This document shows positions 1 through 7,128 of a stretch of 21,404 nucleotides of DNA, piece after piece. Position 1 is the stretch's first letter. Each line of letters opens with the position of its first letter. Origin of the DNA: Candidatus Parcubacteria bacterium (GTDB lineage Bacteria; Patescibacteriota; Patescibacteriia; PEXW01). The notes beneath the pieces are model-generated. The model was given only the letters and a program-made list of their open reading frames with translations, made no database searches and was not told where the DNA came from. The stretch spans positions 1 to 21,404 of the forward strand of contig QZJU01000014.1 in assembly GCA_003597955.1 (NCBI GenBank), in the 5' to 3' direction. A program made the position numbers and the translations under genes.

Positions 1-107
1 TTTTCCCGAGCGCCATTCAAAGCGATCAAACCCACGGCTGACAGAATGCCGATGATGGCAATAACCACCAATAACTCAATTAAAGTGAAACCTTTTCTTT
101 TTGTCAT
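1..107 (-). CDS. Type IV pilin (prepilin), N-terminal part, cut by window edge
   Basis: The 35 visible residues start MTKRKG and continue FTLIELLVVIAIIGILSA, which is a class III signal sequence. Prepilin peptidase would cut after Gly6, leaving Phe as the N-terminal residue, with the conserved Glu at mature position 5 and a long hydrophobic helix that packs the pilus core. The leader is short (6 residues) and basic, as in type IVa pilins and pseudopilins. The rest of the gene lies outside the window, so major pilin, minor pilin and pseudopilin cannot be told apart. It lies downstream of the assembly operon in the same direction. It has the best ribosome binding site seen in the window, which suggests high expression and favours a major pilin (inference). 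The start ATG is fixed by that site and by the leader length. Confidence 0.93.
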   Translation of the reverse strand, partial: MTKRKGFTLIELLVVIAIIGILSAVGLIALNGARE

Positions 108-113
108 TTTCTG

Positions 114-124
114 TCACCCCCTTT
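114..124 (-). promoter_or_regulatory. Strong Shine-Dalgarno site of the pilin gene
   Basis: On the minus strand AAAGGGGGTGA lies 6 nt upstream of the pilin ATG and is close to the ideal AAGGAGGTGA. No other gene in the window has a comparable motif at proper spacing, so it both fixes the pilin start and marks this gene as unusually well translated. Confidence 0.8.
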
Positions 125-243
125 CAGGTTAGCGCAACATGTAAGTTTTTGGGGATCAGTGATCAGTACTGAATCACCCATCCCCTCCTTTGCCCCAAAG
201 TTCATTAAGGGCTTTGGAGGATAAGACCTTTTTTAGAGGATTT

Positions 244-348
244 ATCCAGCACCACTTTCCAAAATAAGACTATATCTTCTTTTAAGGGTATTTATTGGGA
301 TAAATATCCTTTTCTAAAGAAACTTACGTATGGAAAGTGGTGCTGGAT
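244..348. repeat. Long inverted repeat, 18-bp perfect arms
   Basis: The arms at 244-261 (ATCCAGCACCACTTTCCA) and 331-348 are perfect reverse complements, separated by 69 nt. The spacer contains a second near-palindrome at about 286-309 (GGGTATTTAT / ATAAATATCC). Partial matching continues outside the arms (AAGGGCTTTGG near 207-217 against CCGAAGCCCT at 357-366), so the original element was probably longer. It could be a MITE-like remnant or a structured leader for the pilin mRNA. No open frame or transposase is linked to it. Confidence 0.75.
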
Positions 349-462
349 TTACCCACCGAAGCCCTGAATTCATATTAACGGACTCAAGGTGGGACCTGCA
401 TGCCACGACAAGATATGTAATTAGTATAGCAATTTTTTTGGGTTTTGGCCAGGGTTTGCACA

Positions 463-624
463 GGCAGAGCAAGCTCTGCGCCTACCAATGCTACGCCTGT
501 CTTCATTCGTCGTTGCTAGCCCCTTGTTGTTTAATATGGGTAGTAGGTGGCCAGCTTGCTGGCCCAAGTAATAATCGGCCCGGCAGAGCGCAGACGAGGC
601 TGGCAGAGCAAGGTCTGCACCTAC
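463..624. repeat. Cluster of REP-like hairpins with GTAG foot
   Basis: Three related palindromes are present. Read from the GTAG end they are the reverse complement of 463-485 (GTAGGCGCAGAGCTTGCTCTG..), the plus strand at 543-564 (GTAGGTGGCCAGCTTGCTGG..) and the reverse complement of 602-624 (GTAGGTGCAGACCTTGCTCTG..). Each has a 7-bp stem (one mismatch in the third) around a TT loop, preceded by GTAG. The copies alternate in orientation. The 463-485 and 602-624 copies match at 21 of 23 positions. A further partial unit starts with GGCAGAGC at 582. The layout resembles REP/BIME elements mobilised by RAYT (TnpA-REP) enzymes; no such enzyme is in the window. Confidence 0.7.
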
Positions 625-765
625 TACACTTTTGTGTTGTTTAACGGGCAGATGGCCAGCCCCGCCTGCCATGCCGGCTTGGCGGCCAGGTTACTCGCCG
701 AGTTGCTCAACTAAATTATTGAGAGCAAGATTGCTTCGCAAAGACAGATCTTTTTAACCACATAT

Positions 766-1974
766 TTACTGAATAGCATTACTGACATTGTAAATCGGCA
801 GTAAAATCGAAGACACCATAAAGCCCACGCCTACGCCCATCAAAAGCAGAATTAACGGCTCAATTAAGGAAACCAAATTGCGGATTAGGCCATCGAGCTC
901 GTTTTCGTAAAACTGGGCGACTTTCAGCAAAACCTGATCCAGGCGGCCGGATTGTTCGCCCACGGCCATCATCTGGGAAAGCATCAAAGGTACCTGCTTG
1001 CTTTTAACAAATACTGTGGTAATGGAATTACCGTCTTCTACTTCTTGAATGGTTCTTTGAATGATAGCTTGATAGGTATGGTTGCCAACAACCTCACCGG
1101 TAATGGCCAAGGCTTGGGAAATCGGCACACCCGAACCCAGAAGCGTGGAAAGCGAACGTGAAAGCCGAGTGAGATAAATCATGGTGAAAATTTTTCCGGC
1201 AATGGGCGTGCGAAGCTTAAGAATATCCAAAACCCGACGGCCGTTCTCGGTCCGGCGCCACCACATAAACGCCCCGACCGCAGCAGCAACAATTAACACC
1301 ACCACATACCATTGATTCCTAACAAAATCACTGACCGCGATCAGCATCTTGGTCGTGACCGGCAGCTCGGCTCCGCCTTCGGCAAAAATTGTCAGGAGCT
1401 TCGGCAAAACAAAAATGACCATTACCACGCCCACAGCGACTACTGCAAAAAGCACGACCGCCGGATAAATGAAAGCGCCCCTTACGCGGCTGATGATGCC
1501 GTAATCTTTTTCTTTCTGGTCGGCCAGGTAAACCAGCACTTCGTCCAATTTGCCCGTGGTTTCGCCGGAACGGACCATGGAAACAAAAAAAGTGTTGAAA
1601 ACTTGCGGGTAGCGCGCCATGGCCGTGGACAATTTAGCGCCGCCGTCGACTTCGTCCAAGACATCCGAAAGAATCATTTTAAAATGCACATTCTTGGTTT
1701 GCCTGACCAGGATCCGCAATGCCCGAACGATCGGCACGTTTGCTGCAATCATCACAGCCAACTGCCTGGCGAAAATCACCTGCTCTTTGATGCTGACGCG
1801 GCTGAATAAATTCGTGCCCAAAAATTTGGCGGTCTTTGGCCTTTCTTTCAGGGAAATTATGGTTAGCTGTTTTTCCCTTAAAGTATCGTAAGCCACGCCG
1901 TCAGTTGGCGCTACTACCGCGCCTTCAACTGTTTGGCCAGCCAAATTCTTCGCTCGATAGTCAAAAATCGCCAT
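766..1974 (-). CDS. pilC: PilC/GspF family type IV pilus inner-membrane platform protein
   Basis: A 402-residue protein of normal PilC length. It forms the cytoplasmic-membrane platform on which PilB and PilT act to add or remove pilin subunits. Two repeated T2SSF domains are visible, at about residues 67-190 and 270-392. Each contains the family's Gly-rich helix turn: SGETTGKLDEVL near 136-147 and GEQSGRLDQVL near 339-349. Predicted membrane segments are about 168-190, 221-238 and 367-392. The N-terminal MAIFDYRAKNLAGQTVEGAV stretch is the usual PilC/GspF opening. Its start lies 3 nt after the pilT stop, so translation is probably coupled. It is the last clear assembly gene before the pilin gene. 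The family call is secure. Confidence 0.96.
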   Translation of the reverse strand: MAIFDYRAKNLAGQTVEGAVVAPTDGVAYDTLREKQLTIISLKERPKTAKFLGTNLFSRVSIKEQVIFARQLAVMIAANVPIVRALRILVRQTKNVHFKMILSDVLDEVDGGAKLSTAMARYPQVFNTFFVSMVRSGETTGKLDEVLVYLADQKEKDYGIISRVRGAFIYPAVVLFAVVAVGVVMVIFVLPKLLTIFAEGGAELPVTTKMLIAVSDFVRNQWYVVVLIVAAAVGAFMWWRRTENGRRVLDILKLRTPIAGKIFTMIYLTRLSRSLSTLLGSGVPISQALAITGEVVGNHTYQAIIQRTIQEVEDGNSITTVFVKSKQVPLMLSQMMAVGEQSGRLDQVLLKVAQFYENELDGLIRNLVSLIEPLILLLMGVGVGFMVSSILLPIYNVSNAIQ

Positions 1975-1977
1975 ATT

Positions 1978-3051
1978 TTAGCGGTTTATCATCTGTTTTA
2001 AACTCTGGGGGTCGATTGCCACGGCTTCGGCGTCTTCGGGCTTGATATCGCCCACCCGAACCAATTCCGCCAAAGACCGGTCTAAGGACACCATGCCTTC
2101 CTGACGGGAAGTTTGAATGGTGTTGGCCAATTGCAGAAATTGGCCATCGCGAATGACTGCACGGGAAGCGCTGGTGGGTGCAAAAATTTCCGAAACCAAA
2201 ATCCGACCGCCGCCCACCCGGGGCACCAGCCGCAAATTCACAATGCCCTGTAATGCGTCGGCGATAATCTTGCGCGCGGCTTCCTGTTCGGCCAGAGGAA
2301 AGGCGTTCACCAGCCGTTCAATGGCCTGCGCGGAAGAATCGGCAGTAATAGTTGCTAAGATTAAGCGCCCGCTGTGGAGGGCATTAACGCAGGCACGCAA
2401 ATCCGTGTCGGTTTCCAGTTCGGAAATCGCTACAACATCCACATCCTCGGATTCGATAAGAGCGAGTGCGTGCTCCATAGTTTTGACATCAACGCCGACC
2501 TCTCGTTGCTCGATAATGCTCTTTTGGCCGGCGAAAAGAAATTCAATCGGTCGTTCGATGGTAATGATGTGGCAAACTCGCTCTTGATTAATCAAATTCA
2601 ACATCGCCGCCATGGCGGTGGTCCGGCCCGAGCCGAAAGGTCCAGATATCAAAACCAAGCCGTGGGGGGCCCGAGCAAAATTCTCCGATTCTTTTGGCAA
2701 GCCCAACTCGGCCAAAGTCGGGATCACATCCGGAATAAACCGCAAATCCAAAGACAAATTACCTTTTTGATACATGGCGATCATCCGAAAACGCATTTTG
2801 CCTTCCAGGGAAATAGTGACCCGTATGTCTTTTTCGGATTCCAAGCTTTTAAGCTGGACGGGCGAGAGAACAGAACCAATGTAGCTTTTTAATAAATCTG
2901 TGCTGATAATCATTTCCTGATCCAGCTGCATTAATTTTCCGTCCACCCTTAAAACTGGCGGATTGCCGGGCACAAGATGAATGTCCGAAGCCCGATACTG
3001 CGTCGCTTGCGTTAAAATTCTGGTAATCGCTTGTTGTTCGGAGGTTAACAT
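1978..3051 (-). CDS. pilT: PilT-like retraction ATPase homologue with degenerate active site
   Basis: The 357 residues align with PilT along their whole length: SDIHL and PPVLRVDGKL at 22-40, an ATPase core at about 130-255 and the QTS..EGM..LD.SLAEL tail at 313-330. PilT normally powers pilus retraction as a hexameric ATPase in the cytoplasm. Here the active site is badly altered. Walker A reads GPFGSGRT (137-144), with Arg143 in place of the invariant Lys. The Asp box reads ERP (166-168) instead of EDP. Walker B reads DVDVVAISELETD instead of DPDVxLVGEMRD, keeping only Glu211. The His box reads ATITADSS, with Thr236 in place of His. TGH is SGR and the AIRNLIRE motif is eroded. The frame is intact and gap-free, so this is not decay by frameshift. 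A pseudo-ATPase or regulatory subunit is likely; a true PilT may be encoded elsewhere. Confidence 0.88.
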   Translation of the reverse strand: MLTSEQQAITRILTQATQYRASDIHLVPGNPPVLRVDGKLMQLDQEMIISTDLLKSYIGSVLSPVQLKSLESEKDIRVTISLEGKMRFRMIAMYQKGNLSLDLRFIPDVIPTLAELGLPKESENFARAPHGLVLISGPFGSGRTTAMAAMLNLINQERVCHIITIERPIEFLFAGQKSIIEQREVGVDVKTMEHALALIESEDVDVVAISELETDTDLRACVNALHSGRLILATITADSSAQAIERLVNAFPLAEQEAARKIIADALQGIVNLRLVPRVGGGRILVSEIFAPTSASRAVIRDGQFLQLANTIQTSRQEGMVSLDRSLAELVRVGDIKPEDAEAVAIDPQSLKQMINR

Positions 3052-3060
3052 GTGTATTTG

Positions 3061-3130
3061 TTGTCATGCCGAATTTATTTCGGCATCTTTAAAAAAATAG
3101 ATAGATCCCGAAACCAGTTCGGGATGACAA
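3061..3130. repeat. Dispersed palindromic repeat (TGTCAT...ATGACA), copy 1
   Basis: The ends TTGTCAT and ATGACAA are inverted. Inside are two hairpins, GCCGAATTTATTTCGGC (3068-3084) and CCCGAAACCAGTTCGGG (3107-3123). A second copy of the same design is at 17672-17740, and related CATTGC-type elements are at 16657-16747 and 21266-21319. This one fills the 90-nt gap between the receiver gene and pilT, the only wide gap inside the pilus operon. In mRNA it would fold into two stable stem-loops, without a T tail. Confidence 0.8.
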
Positions 3131-3141
3131 ATAAGAATTTG

Positions 3142-3564
3142 TCACTTAACCAATCTTTTAACCTTGGCCACTACTTCCGAGGGCATAAAATGGGCCTTGA
3201 TCAAATAGTCTTTGGCGCCAAGCTTAAAACCCTTTTGAACATCCTCCTTTTGTCCAAGATTTGTCAGTAAAATCACGGGGATATTCTTGGTTGCGCCATT
3301 GGCTTTAAGCTCTTGCAAAACCTCAAAGCCGCTTTTTTTAGGCAAGACAATGTCTAAAAGCAGTAAATTCGGAATTTCCTTCTTGGCCAAAATTACCGCT
3401 TGCTCACCATCGCTAGCCAGCAGCACACGAAACCCCTCCAATTCCAACTTGGTCACATACATCCCGGCCAAAAAAGTGTCGTCCTCAACCAACAAGATGG
3501 TTTTTTTCTGATTTCTGTCCCCTCCGTTCTTATTAGAACTTTTCCTAGATTGTGGAGTTGGCAT
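3142..3564 (-). CDS. CheY-like single-domain response regulator in the pilus operon
   Basis: A 140-residue protein made of one receiver domain (about 21-140) after a basic, polar 20-residue extension. The phosphorylation site is complete: acidic pair Asp28/Asp29 (VEDD), acceptor Asp71 (LLLDIVLP), Thr101 (ILLTN) and Lys123 (LIKA). There is no output domain, so it should act by protein contact, as CheY, PilG and PilH do. It lies between pilB and pilT, which suggests it controls a pilus motor or platform component (inference). No histidine kinase is encoded in the window. The ATG at 3564 leaves a 30-nt gap after pilB and has no Shine-Dalgarno site. Confidence 0.93.
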   Translation of the reverse strand: MPTPQSRKSSNKNGGDRNQKKTILLVEDDTFLAGMYVTKLELEGFRVLLASDGEQAVILAKKEIPNLLLLDIVLPKKSGFEVLQELKANGATKNIPVILLTNLGQKEDVQKGFKLGAKDYLIKAHFMPSEVVAKVKRLVK

Positions 3565-3594
3565 AGTGCTTAATTTTCTTAAACGAGCTAAAAT

Positions 3595-5358
3595 TTATTC
3601 CTGGGTGGCTCGCAAAACTTCCTCCACCGTGGTGTAGCCCAAGATGGCTTTCACAAAGCCGTCTTCTTTCATGGTCAAAACGCCCTGCCGCTTCGCTTCG
3701 GTTTTGATGTCCTGCAGTTTTGAACCGCTGGTAATTATCATCTGCATCTGCTCGGTGATTTCCAACACTTCGGCCACCACCATCCGACCCTTATAACCGC
3801 TATTGCCGCAGCGGACGCAACCGCGGCCGTAAGAAAAACTGATCGGCTTGCTTAAATCCAGGCCCTTGGGGAAAGACTCGGCTGGCGCCTTTTTCAAGGT
3901 TTCCAAAACTTCTTTGCGGGTGGCTTCGGGCACGATCTGGGTGGTTTTGCAATGTTCGCAAATACGCCTGACCAACCGCTGCGCGACGATTAGCGAAAGT
4001 GAGGAGGAAATCAAAAAGGGTTCGACTTTCATATCAATCAGGCGAGGCACGGCTCCGAAGGCGTCGTTCGTGTGAAGAGTGGAAAAAACCAGATGGCCGG
4101 TAAGGGCGGCATTAACGGCCAATTCCGCGGTTTCCGTATCCCGAATTTCGCCCACCATCACCACATCCGGATCCTGCCGCAAAATGGAACGCAAACCATT
4201 GGCGAAAGTCAGGCCGACTTCAGGGTTAATCTGGGATTGATTTACGCCCTCCATGTGATATTCAACCGGATCTTCCAAAGTCACGATATTAATATCTTCG
4301 GTGTTGATCATGCCCAGCAAAGTGTATAGGGTGGTGGATTTTCCAGAACCCGTGGGGCCGGTACTCAAAACCATACCTTGTGTTGATTCCAGACATTTTA
4401 CCAGAGCTTCTTTTTCCCGAGCGATAAAGCCCAAATCATCCAAATTCAAATGTTGCGAGGAAGAATCCAAAATCCGCATCACCACTTTTTCATTATTCAT
4501 CAAAGGCAGGGTGGAAACCCGCAAATCGATAGACTTGCCGTCGACTTCGGTGTGGAAGCGTCCGTCCTGGGGCAAACGGGTTTCGTCAAGCTTCAAATTA
4601 GAAATGACTTTGATGCGTGCGACAATGGCCGCGTGCACATACGGCGGCAGCTTGATTGAGGTGTGCAAAATGCCATCAACCCGGTAGCGCACGCGCGAAC
4701 CTTCGCTGGTGGGTTCGATGTGAATGTCGGAAGCGTTGCCTTCGATTGCGTGTCGCAAAATTACCGCTACCATTTTGGAAACCGGCGCCGTCTTGATAAC
4801 CTCTTCAATGCCTTTGTCAGCCAAACTGATTTCGTCCAAAGGACTGATTTTTGGTTTTTCGACTGGCGTGGTAGCGGCCAAAGCTTCTTCCACCTCCGCG
4901 CTTAAGCTGGCATACTGCTTCAAAATGCTGGATATGGAACCGTAAGACGCCACATGGTAATCCAGAACATAGTTATTGTTCCGGGCAATAAATTCAATTG
5001 CCTCCAAAGCACGAAAATTCGCTGGGTCAACCATGGCCACGGAGAGCTTCCGACCTTCCTTGGCAAAGGCCACCATCTGGTAATTTCTGGCAATGTCGCG
5101 CGGAATGATATTCAGCAAATCGGAAGAAATCACTCGGCCGTGTAAATCCGCGTAGGGTATTTGAAAAACTTCAGCCCGAGCTTTTGCCAGATCCTCGTCT
5201 TTAACAAAGCCTTTTTCTTCTAAAACCTGGGTGACGGGCACACGTTTCTGTCTGGCCAATTTCTGCGCTTCGACTAATTGCGCTTTGCTAATCACCCCGC
5301 GCTCCATTAGCGTGGTGGCGGTGTCTTTCAAGTCAGTGTGATTCAGGGTTGCGGTCAT
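3595..5358 (-). CDS. pilB: PilB/GspE family pilus extension ATPase
   Basis: The 587 residues have full PilB architecture. The N-terminal GspE/MshEN-like domain (about 12-150) is followed by a linker, then the N2 domain with SDIHIEP (210-216) and the RYRVDGIL strand. The ATPase core has Walker A GPTGSGKST (334-342), Asp box LEDP (361-364), Walker B DPDVVMVGEIRD (396-407) and His box TLHTN (427-431). A zinc tetracysteine, Cys467/Cys470 and Cys514/Cys517, sits in the C-terminal part as in PilB and GspE. All catalytic residues are present, in sharp contrast to the neighbouring pilT. The protein powers pilin polymerisation at the PilC platform. Its ATG overlaps the TGA stop of the preceding gene (ATGA), so translation is coupled. 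The N-terminal domain lacks a clean RLG motif, so cyclic-di-GMP binding is uncertain. Confidence 0.97.
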   Translation of the reverse strand: MTATLNHTDLKDTATTLMERGVISKAQLVEAQKLARQKRVPVTQVLEEKGFVKDEDLAKARAEVFQIPYADLHGRVISSDLLNIIPRDIARNYQMVAFAKEGRKLSVAMVDPANFRALEAIEFIARNNNYVLDYHVASYGSISSILKQYASLSAEVEEALAATTPVEKPKISPLDEISLADKGIEEVIKTAPVSKMVAVILRHAIEGNASDIHIEPTSEGSRVRYRVDGILHTSIKLPPYVHAAIVARIKVISNLKLDETRLPQDGRFHTEVDGKSIDLRVSTLPLMNNEKVVMRILDSSSQHLNLDDLGFIAREKEALVKCLESTQGMVLSTGPTGSGKSTTLYTLLGMINTEDINIVTLEDPVEYHMEGVNQSQINPEVGLTFANGLRSILRQDPDVVMVGEIRDTETAELAVNAALTGHLVFSTLHTNDAFGAVPRLIDMKVEPFLISSSLSLIVAQRLVRRICEHCKTTQIVPEATRKEVLETLKKAPAESFPKGLDLSKPISFSYGRGCVRCGNSGYKGRMVVAEVLEITEQMQMIITSGSKLQDIKTEAKRQGVLTMKEDGFVKAILGYTTVEEVLRATQE

Positions 5359-6509
5359 AATTCGCCAAAAGGATTAGCGTTTCCGCTGGTGCCCAAAGTC
5401 TGCTGGGTGGAATTATTGCCAGCCGCATCCACGGCAATAACGCTGTAATACCGCACTTGGTCTTGGGCCACGCCTTTGTCGATGTAGCCCAAGGCTTGTT
5501 TGGGCAAACCGGCGCTTGCCGCCGCTTCGATCTGGGTGATTTTCTGGCCTAACTGCCCTTTGACATCTGATCGATACACCTCGTAACGAATCACATCTGA
5601 AGCGCTGGAGGGTTGCCAAGATAATTCCATGCCGCCGAGTTCTTCATTGTATTTCGCGGTTAGGCCTTGAGGCGCGGCTGGTGCGCTGGAATCCGTGGCC
5701 GTGGCCGGTTCTTGCGCGCTCCGACCAATGACGATTTCCGAAGCCCAAACCAGGGTGTAGAAATACAAACCCGACTTGGCACCAGCGTCCGTATATTCAA
5801 CCACGCTGGGTTCCAGGCTGGCAAGCAATCTGCCGGTTTCGCCGGCTTTATCTGAACGATAAATTTCAATTTTTTCAACGCTCGCGTCAGCCGGATTAGA
5901 CCAACTTAATTTTACAAAACCGTCTACGTTGGCGCTGACCTGCACAGCTCCGCCAACCTGGCCTGATTGACCAAAAATTTGGGGGGTGGAACTAATGAGC
6001 TTTTCCTGGATGTAGTAGGCTAAGAAAATGCTTTGCTGAAGGTTTTGAGCCTCCGTATAAACACATTGGGTGGCAGTGGGTTTTAGGTGGGCGATATTCT
6101 CGCTATTATTCCCCTGTGCCCTGGTTATCCGAATGGCCGTTGCCATTTCAACTTTTGGATCGGCGGGCTTATTCCAAGTAAACAGCAGGCGGTTGCCGGA
6201 TTGCATATCAAAAACCTGAAATTTTTCCGGGGCGGGCAAAGTATTTGACGGAGTTTTCGCTTCAACCTGCGCCACCAAATCCGTCCCGACCAAAGGCTGA
6301 AGCTCAAAAAATCTGGGGTCGCTAAAAAGCGTTTGGCCGTAATCTTTGGGCAAGGCCGGCCGGTTGGGGTTAACCGCATTATCCAGAGCTTCGCTGCCCG
6401 AAGTGGAAAATCTGTCGTAAACCAAATACCCCAAAATGCCAGCAAGCAAAATTCCGCCCACCAGGAGCATATTTCGAATTTTTTTTGAGGCTTGCTTCTG
6501 AACTAACAT
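5355..6509 (-). CDS. Membrane-anchored fibronectin type III-like protein in the pilus operon
   Basis: 384 residues. A basic N-terminus (KQASKKIR) precedes one membrane helix (about 12-31), so most of the protein should lie outside the membrane. Three fibronectin-III-like units follow, at about 93-175, 185-270 and 277-372. Units 2 and 3 show the clearest pattern: LSWSNPAD..VEKIEIYRSD..G and LSWQPSSASDVIRYEVYRSD, then Tyr-rich strands such as YFYTLVW and RYYSVIAVDAAGN. A short LFSDPRFFEL stretch (61-70) and a C-terminal NPFGEL lie outside the units. The gene sits directly after pilO, where PilP is found in diderms, but no PilP fold is recognisable. A structural role linking PilN/PilO to external parts is inferred. 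It overlaps pilB by 4 nt and starts 6 nt after pilO. Confidence 0.8.
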   Translation of the reverse strand: MLVQKQASKKIRNMLLVGGILLAGILGYLVYDRFSTSGSEALDNAVNPNRPALPKDYGQTLFSDPRFFELQPLVGTDLVAQVEAKTPSNTLPAPEKFQVFDMQSGNRLLFTWNKPADPKVEMATAIRITRAQGNNSENIAHLKPTATQCVYTEAQNLQQSIFLAYYIQEKLISSTPQIFGQSGQVGGAVQVSANVDGFVKLSWSNPADASVEKIEIYRSDKAGETGRLLASLEPSVVEYTDAGAKSGLYFYTLVWASEIVIGRSAQEPATATDSSAPAAPQGLTAKYNEELGGMELSWQPSSASDVIRYEVYRSDVKGQLGQKITQIEAAASAGLPKQALGYIDKGVAQDQVRYYSVIAVDAAGNNSTQQTLGTSGNANPFGEL

Positions 6510-6515
6510 ATAAAT

Positions 6516-7124
6516 TTATTCAAAATAGTACGACCGGAAACTGAAGCTGTAGCTGGTGGGCGCCGCCGAGGTGCTGGGTGAATAAGTGATGCTGGTCAGA
6601 TCCAAAATCGGGGCCTGCTTGGAAAGCGTGCTTAAGAAGCCCTTCATGCGAGGATAATTCAAACTGCCGCCCAAAGTCACGGCGATTGAAAGGGTACGGA
6701 TTTGCGGTCCGCTGGCGGCTGCTACGGATTCGCTCGGACTGGCTGTAGTAATTACCCCTCCATCACTTACCGCCACGGACATTAAAGACATGTTTACTGC
6801 GTCCGCGAATTTTTCCATTTGCTTAAAAATGCCGGGCACATCTTTGCCTTTAGGAATCACCAGAGCAATTCGGTCAATGTTTTCTTGGGGAATGCTGTTC
6901 AGATCTTGGCGCAACGCCTTGAGTTTTTCGGAATAGGCCTGATCGGCTTCCAACTGATTCTGCTTCTGCGTGTAATTTAAACCGCCCAGTTCCTTAGCTT
7001 CGCGGTATTGAGGAATTACAAACCACACGAAGCCCAAGAACAGAATCGCCACGCCCAGGGCAATGCCCAGACCAAAGAGGTGCTGAGAGAAAAAATTTAG
7101 AATTTTTGCGGGATTAAATTTCAT
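6516..7124 (-). CDS. pilO: PilO-like type IV pilus alignment protein
   Basis: 202 residues, the usual PilO size. A short cytoplasmic stretch is followed by one membrane helix (about 17-37), a charged helix or coiled coil (about 40-75), and an alpha/beta domain (about 80-202) matching the PilO ferredoxin-like fold. IDRIALVIPKGKDVPGIFKQMEKFA (83-107) is the typical start of that domain, and YPRMKGFLSTLSKQAPIL (157-174) is its second helix. PilO pairs with PilN through these coils and domains and joins the platform to the rest of the machine. It lies between pilN (4-nt gap) and the fibronectin-like gene (6-nt gap). Sequence identity in this family is low, so the call rests on layout, size and gene order. 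Confidence 0.88.
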   Translation of the reverse strand: MKFNPAKILNFFSQHLFGLGIALGVAILFLGFVWFVIPQYREAKELGGLNYTQKQNQLEADQAYSEKLKALRQDLNSIPQENIDRIALVIPKGKDVPGIFKQMEKFADAVNMSLMSVAVSDGGVITTASPSESVAAASGPQIRTLSIAVTLGGSLNYPRMKGFLSTLSKQAPILDLTSITYSPSTSAAPTSYSFSFRSYYFE

Positions 7125-7128
7125 GCGA

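Larger units (their letters stand above)
125..765. other. Intergenic region between pilC and the pilin gene
   Basis: About 640 nt without a credible gene. The two short open frames here (330-644 plus and 421-672 minus) cross repeats and have no family features. The region holds a long inverted repeat (244-348) and a GC-rich cluster of REP-like hairpins (463-624), and it must contain the pilin leader and probably its promoter. A weak minus-strand promoter candidate has -10 TATACT near 423-428 with a poor -35 (TGGCCA) 17 nt upstream. No clear T-tailed terminator follows pilC, so some read-through into the pilin gene is possible. Confidence 0.6.

Noticed and set aside
463-624. CRISPR array
   Set aside because: Repeat copies alternate in orientation, are palindromic, few and unevenly spaced, and no cas gene is present.
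330-672. Short open frames on both strands upstream of the pilin gene
   Set aside because: They run through the inverted repeat and REP-like hairpins, overlap each other on opposite strands, have no family features and no ribosome sites.
1978-3051. pilT as a pseudogene
   Set aside because: The frame is full length, aligns without gaps, and keeps structural motifs and the C-terminal region. Only catalytic residues changed, which fits a functional pseudo-ATPase better than decay.
5355-5358. Alternative genetic code with UGA read as glycine (as in some CPR lineages)
   Set aside because: The TGA at 5355-5357 ends the FN3 protein and overlaps the pilB ATG in a classic ATGA junction, so UGA works as a stop here.
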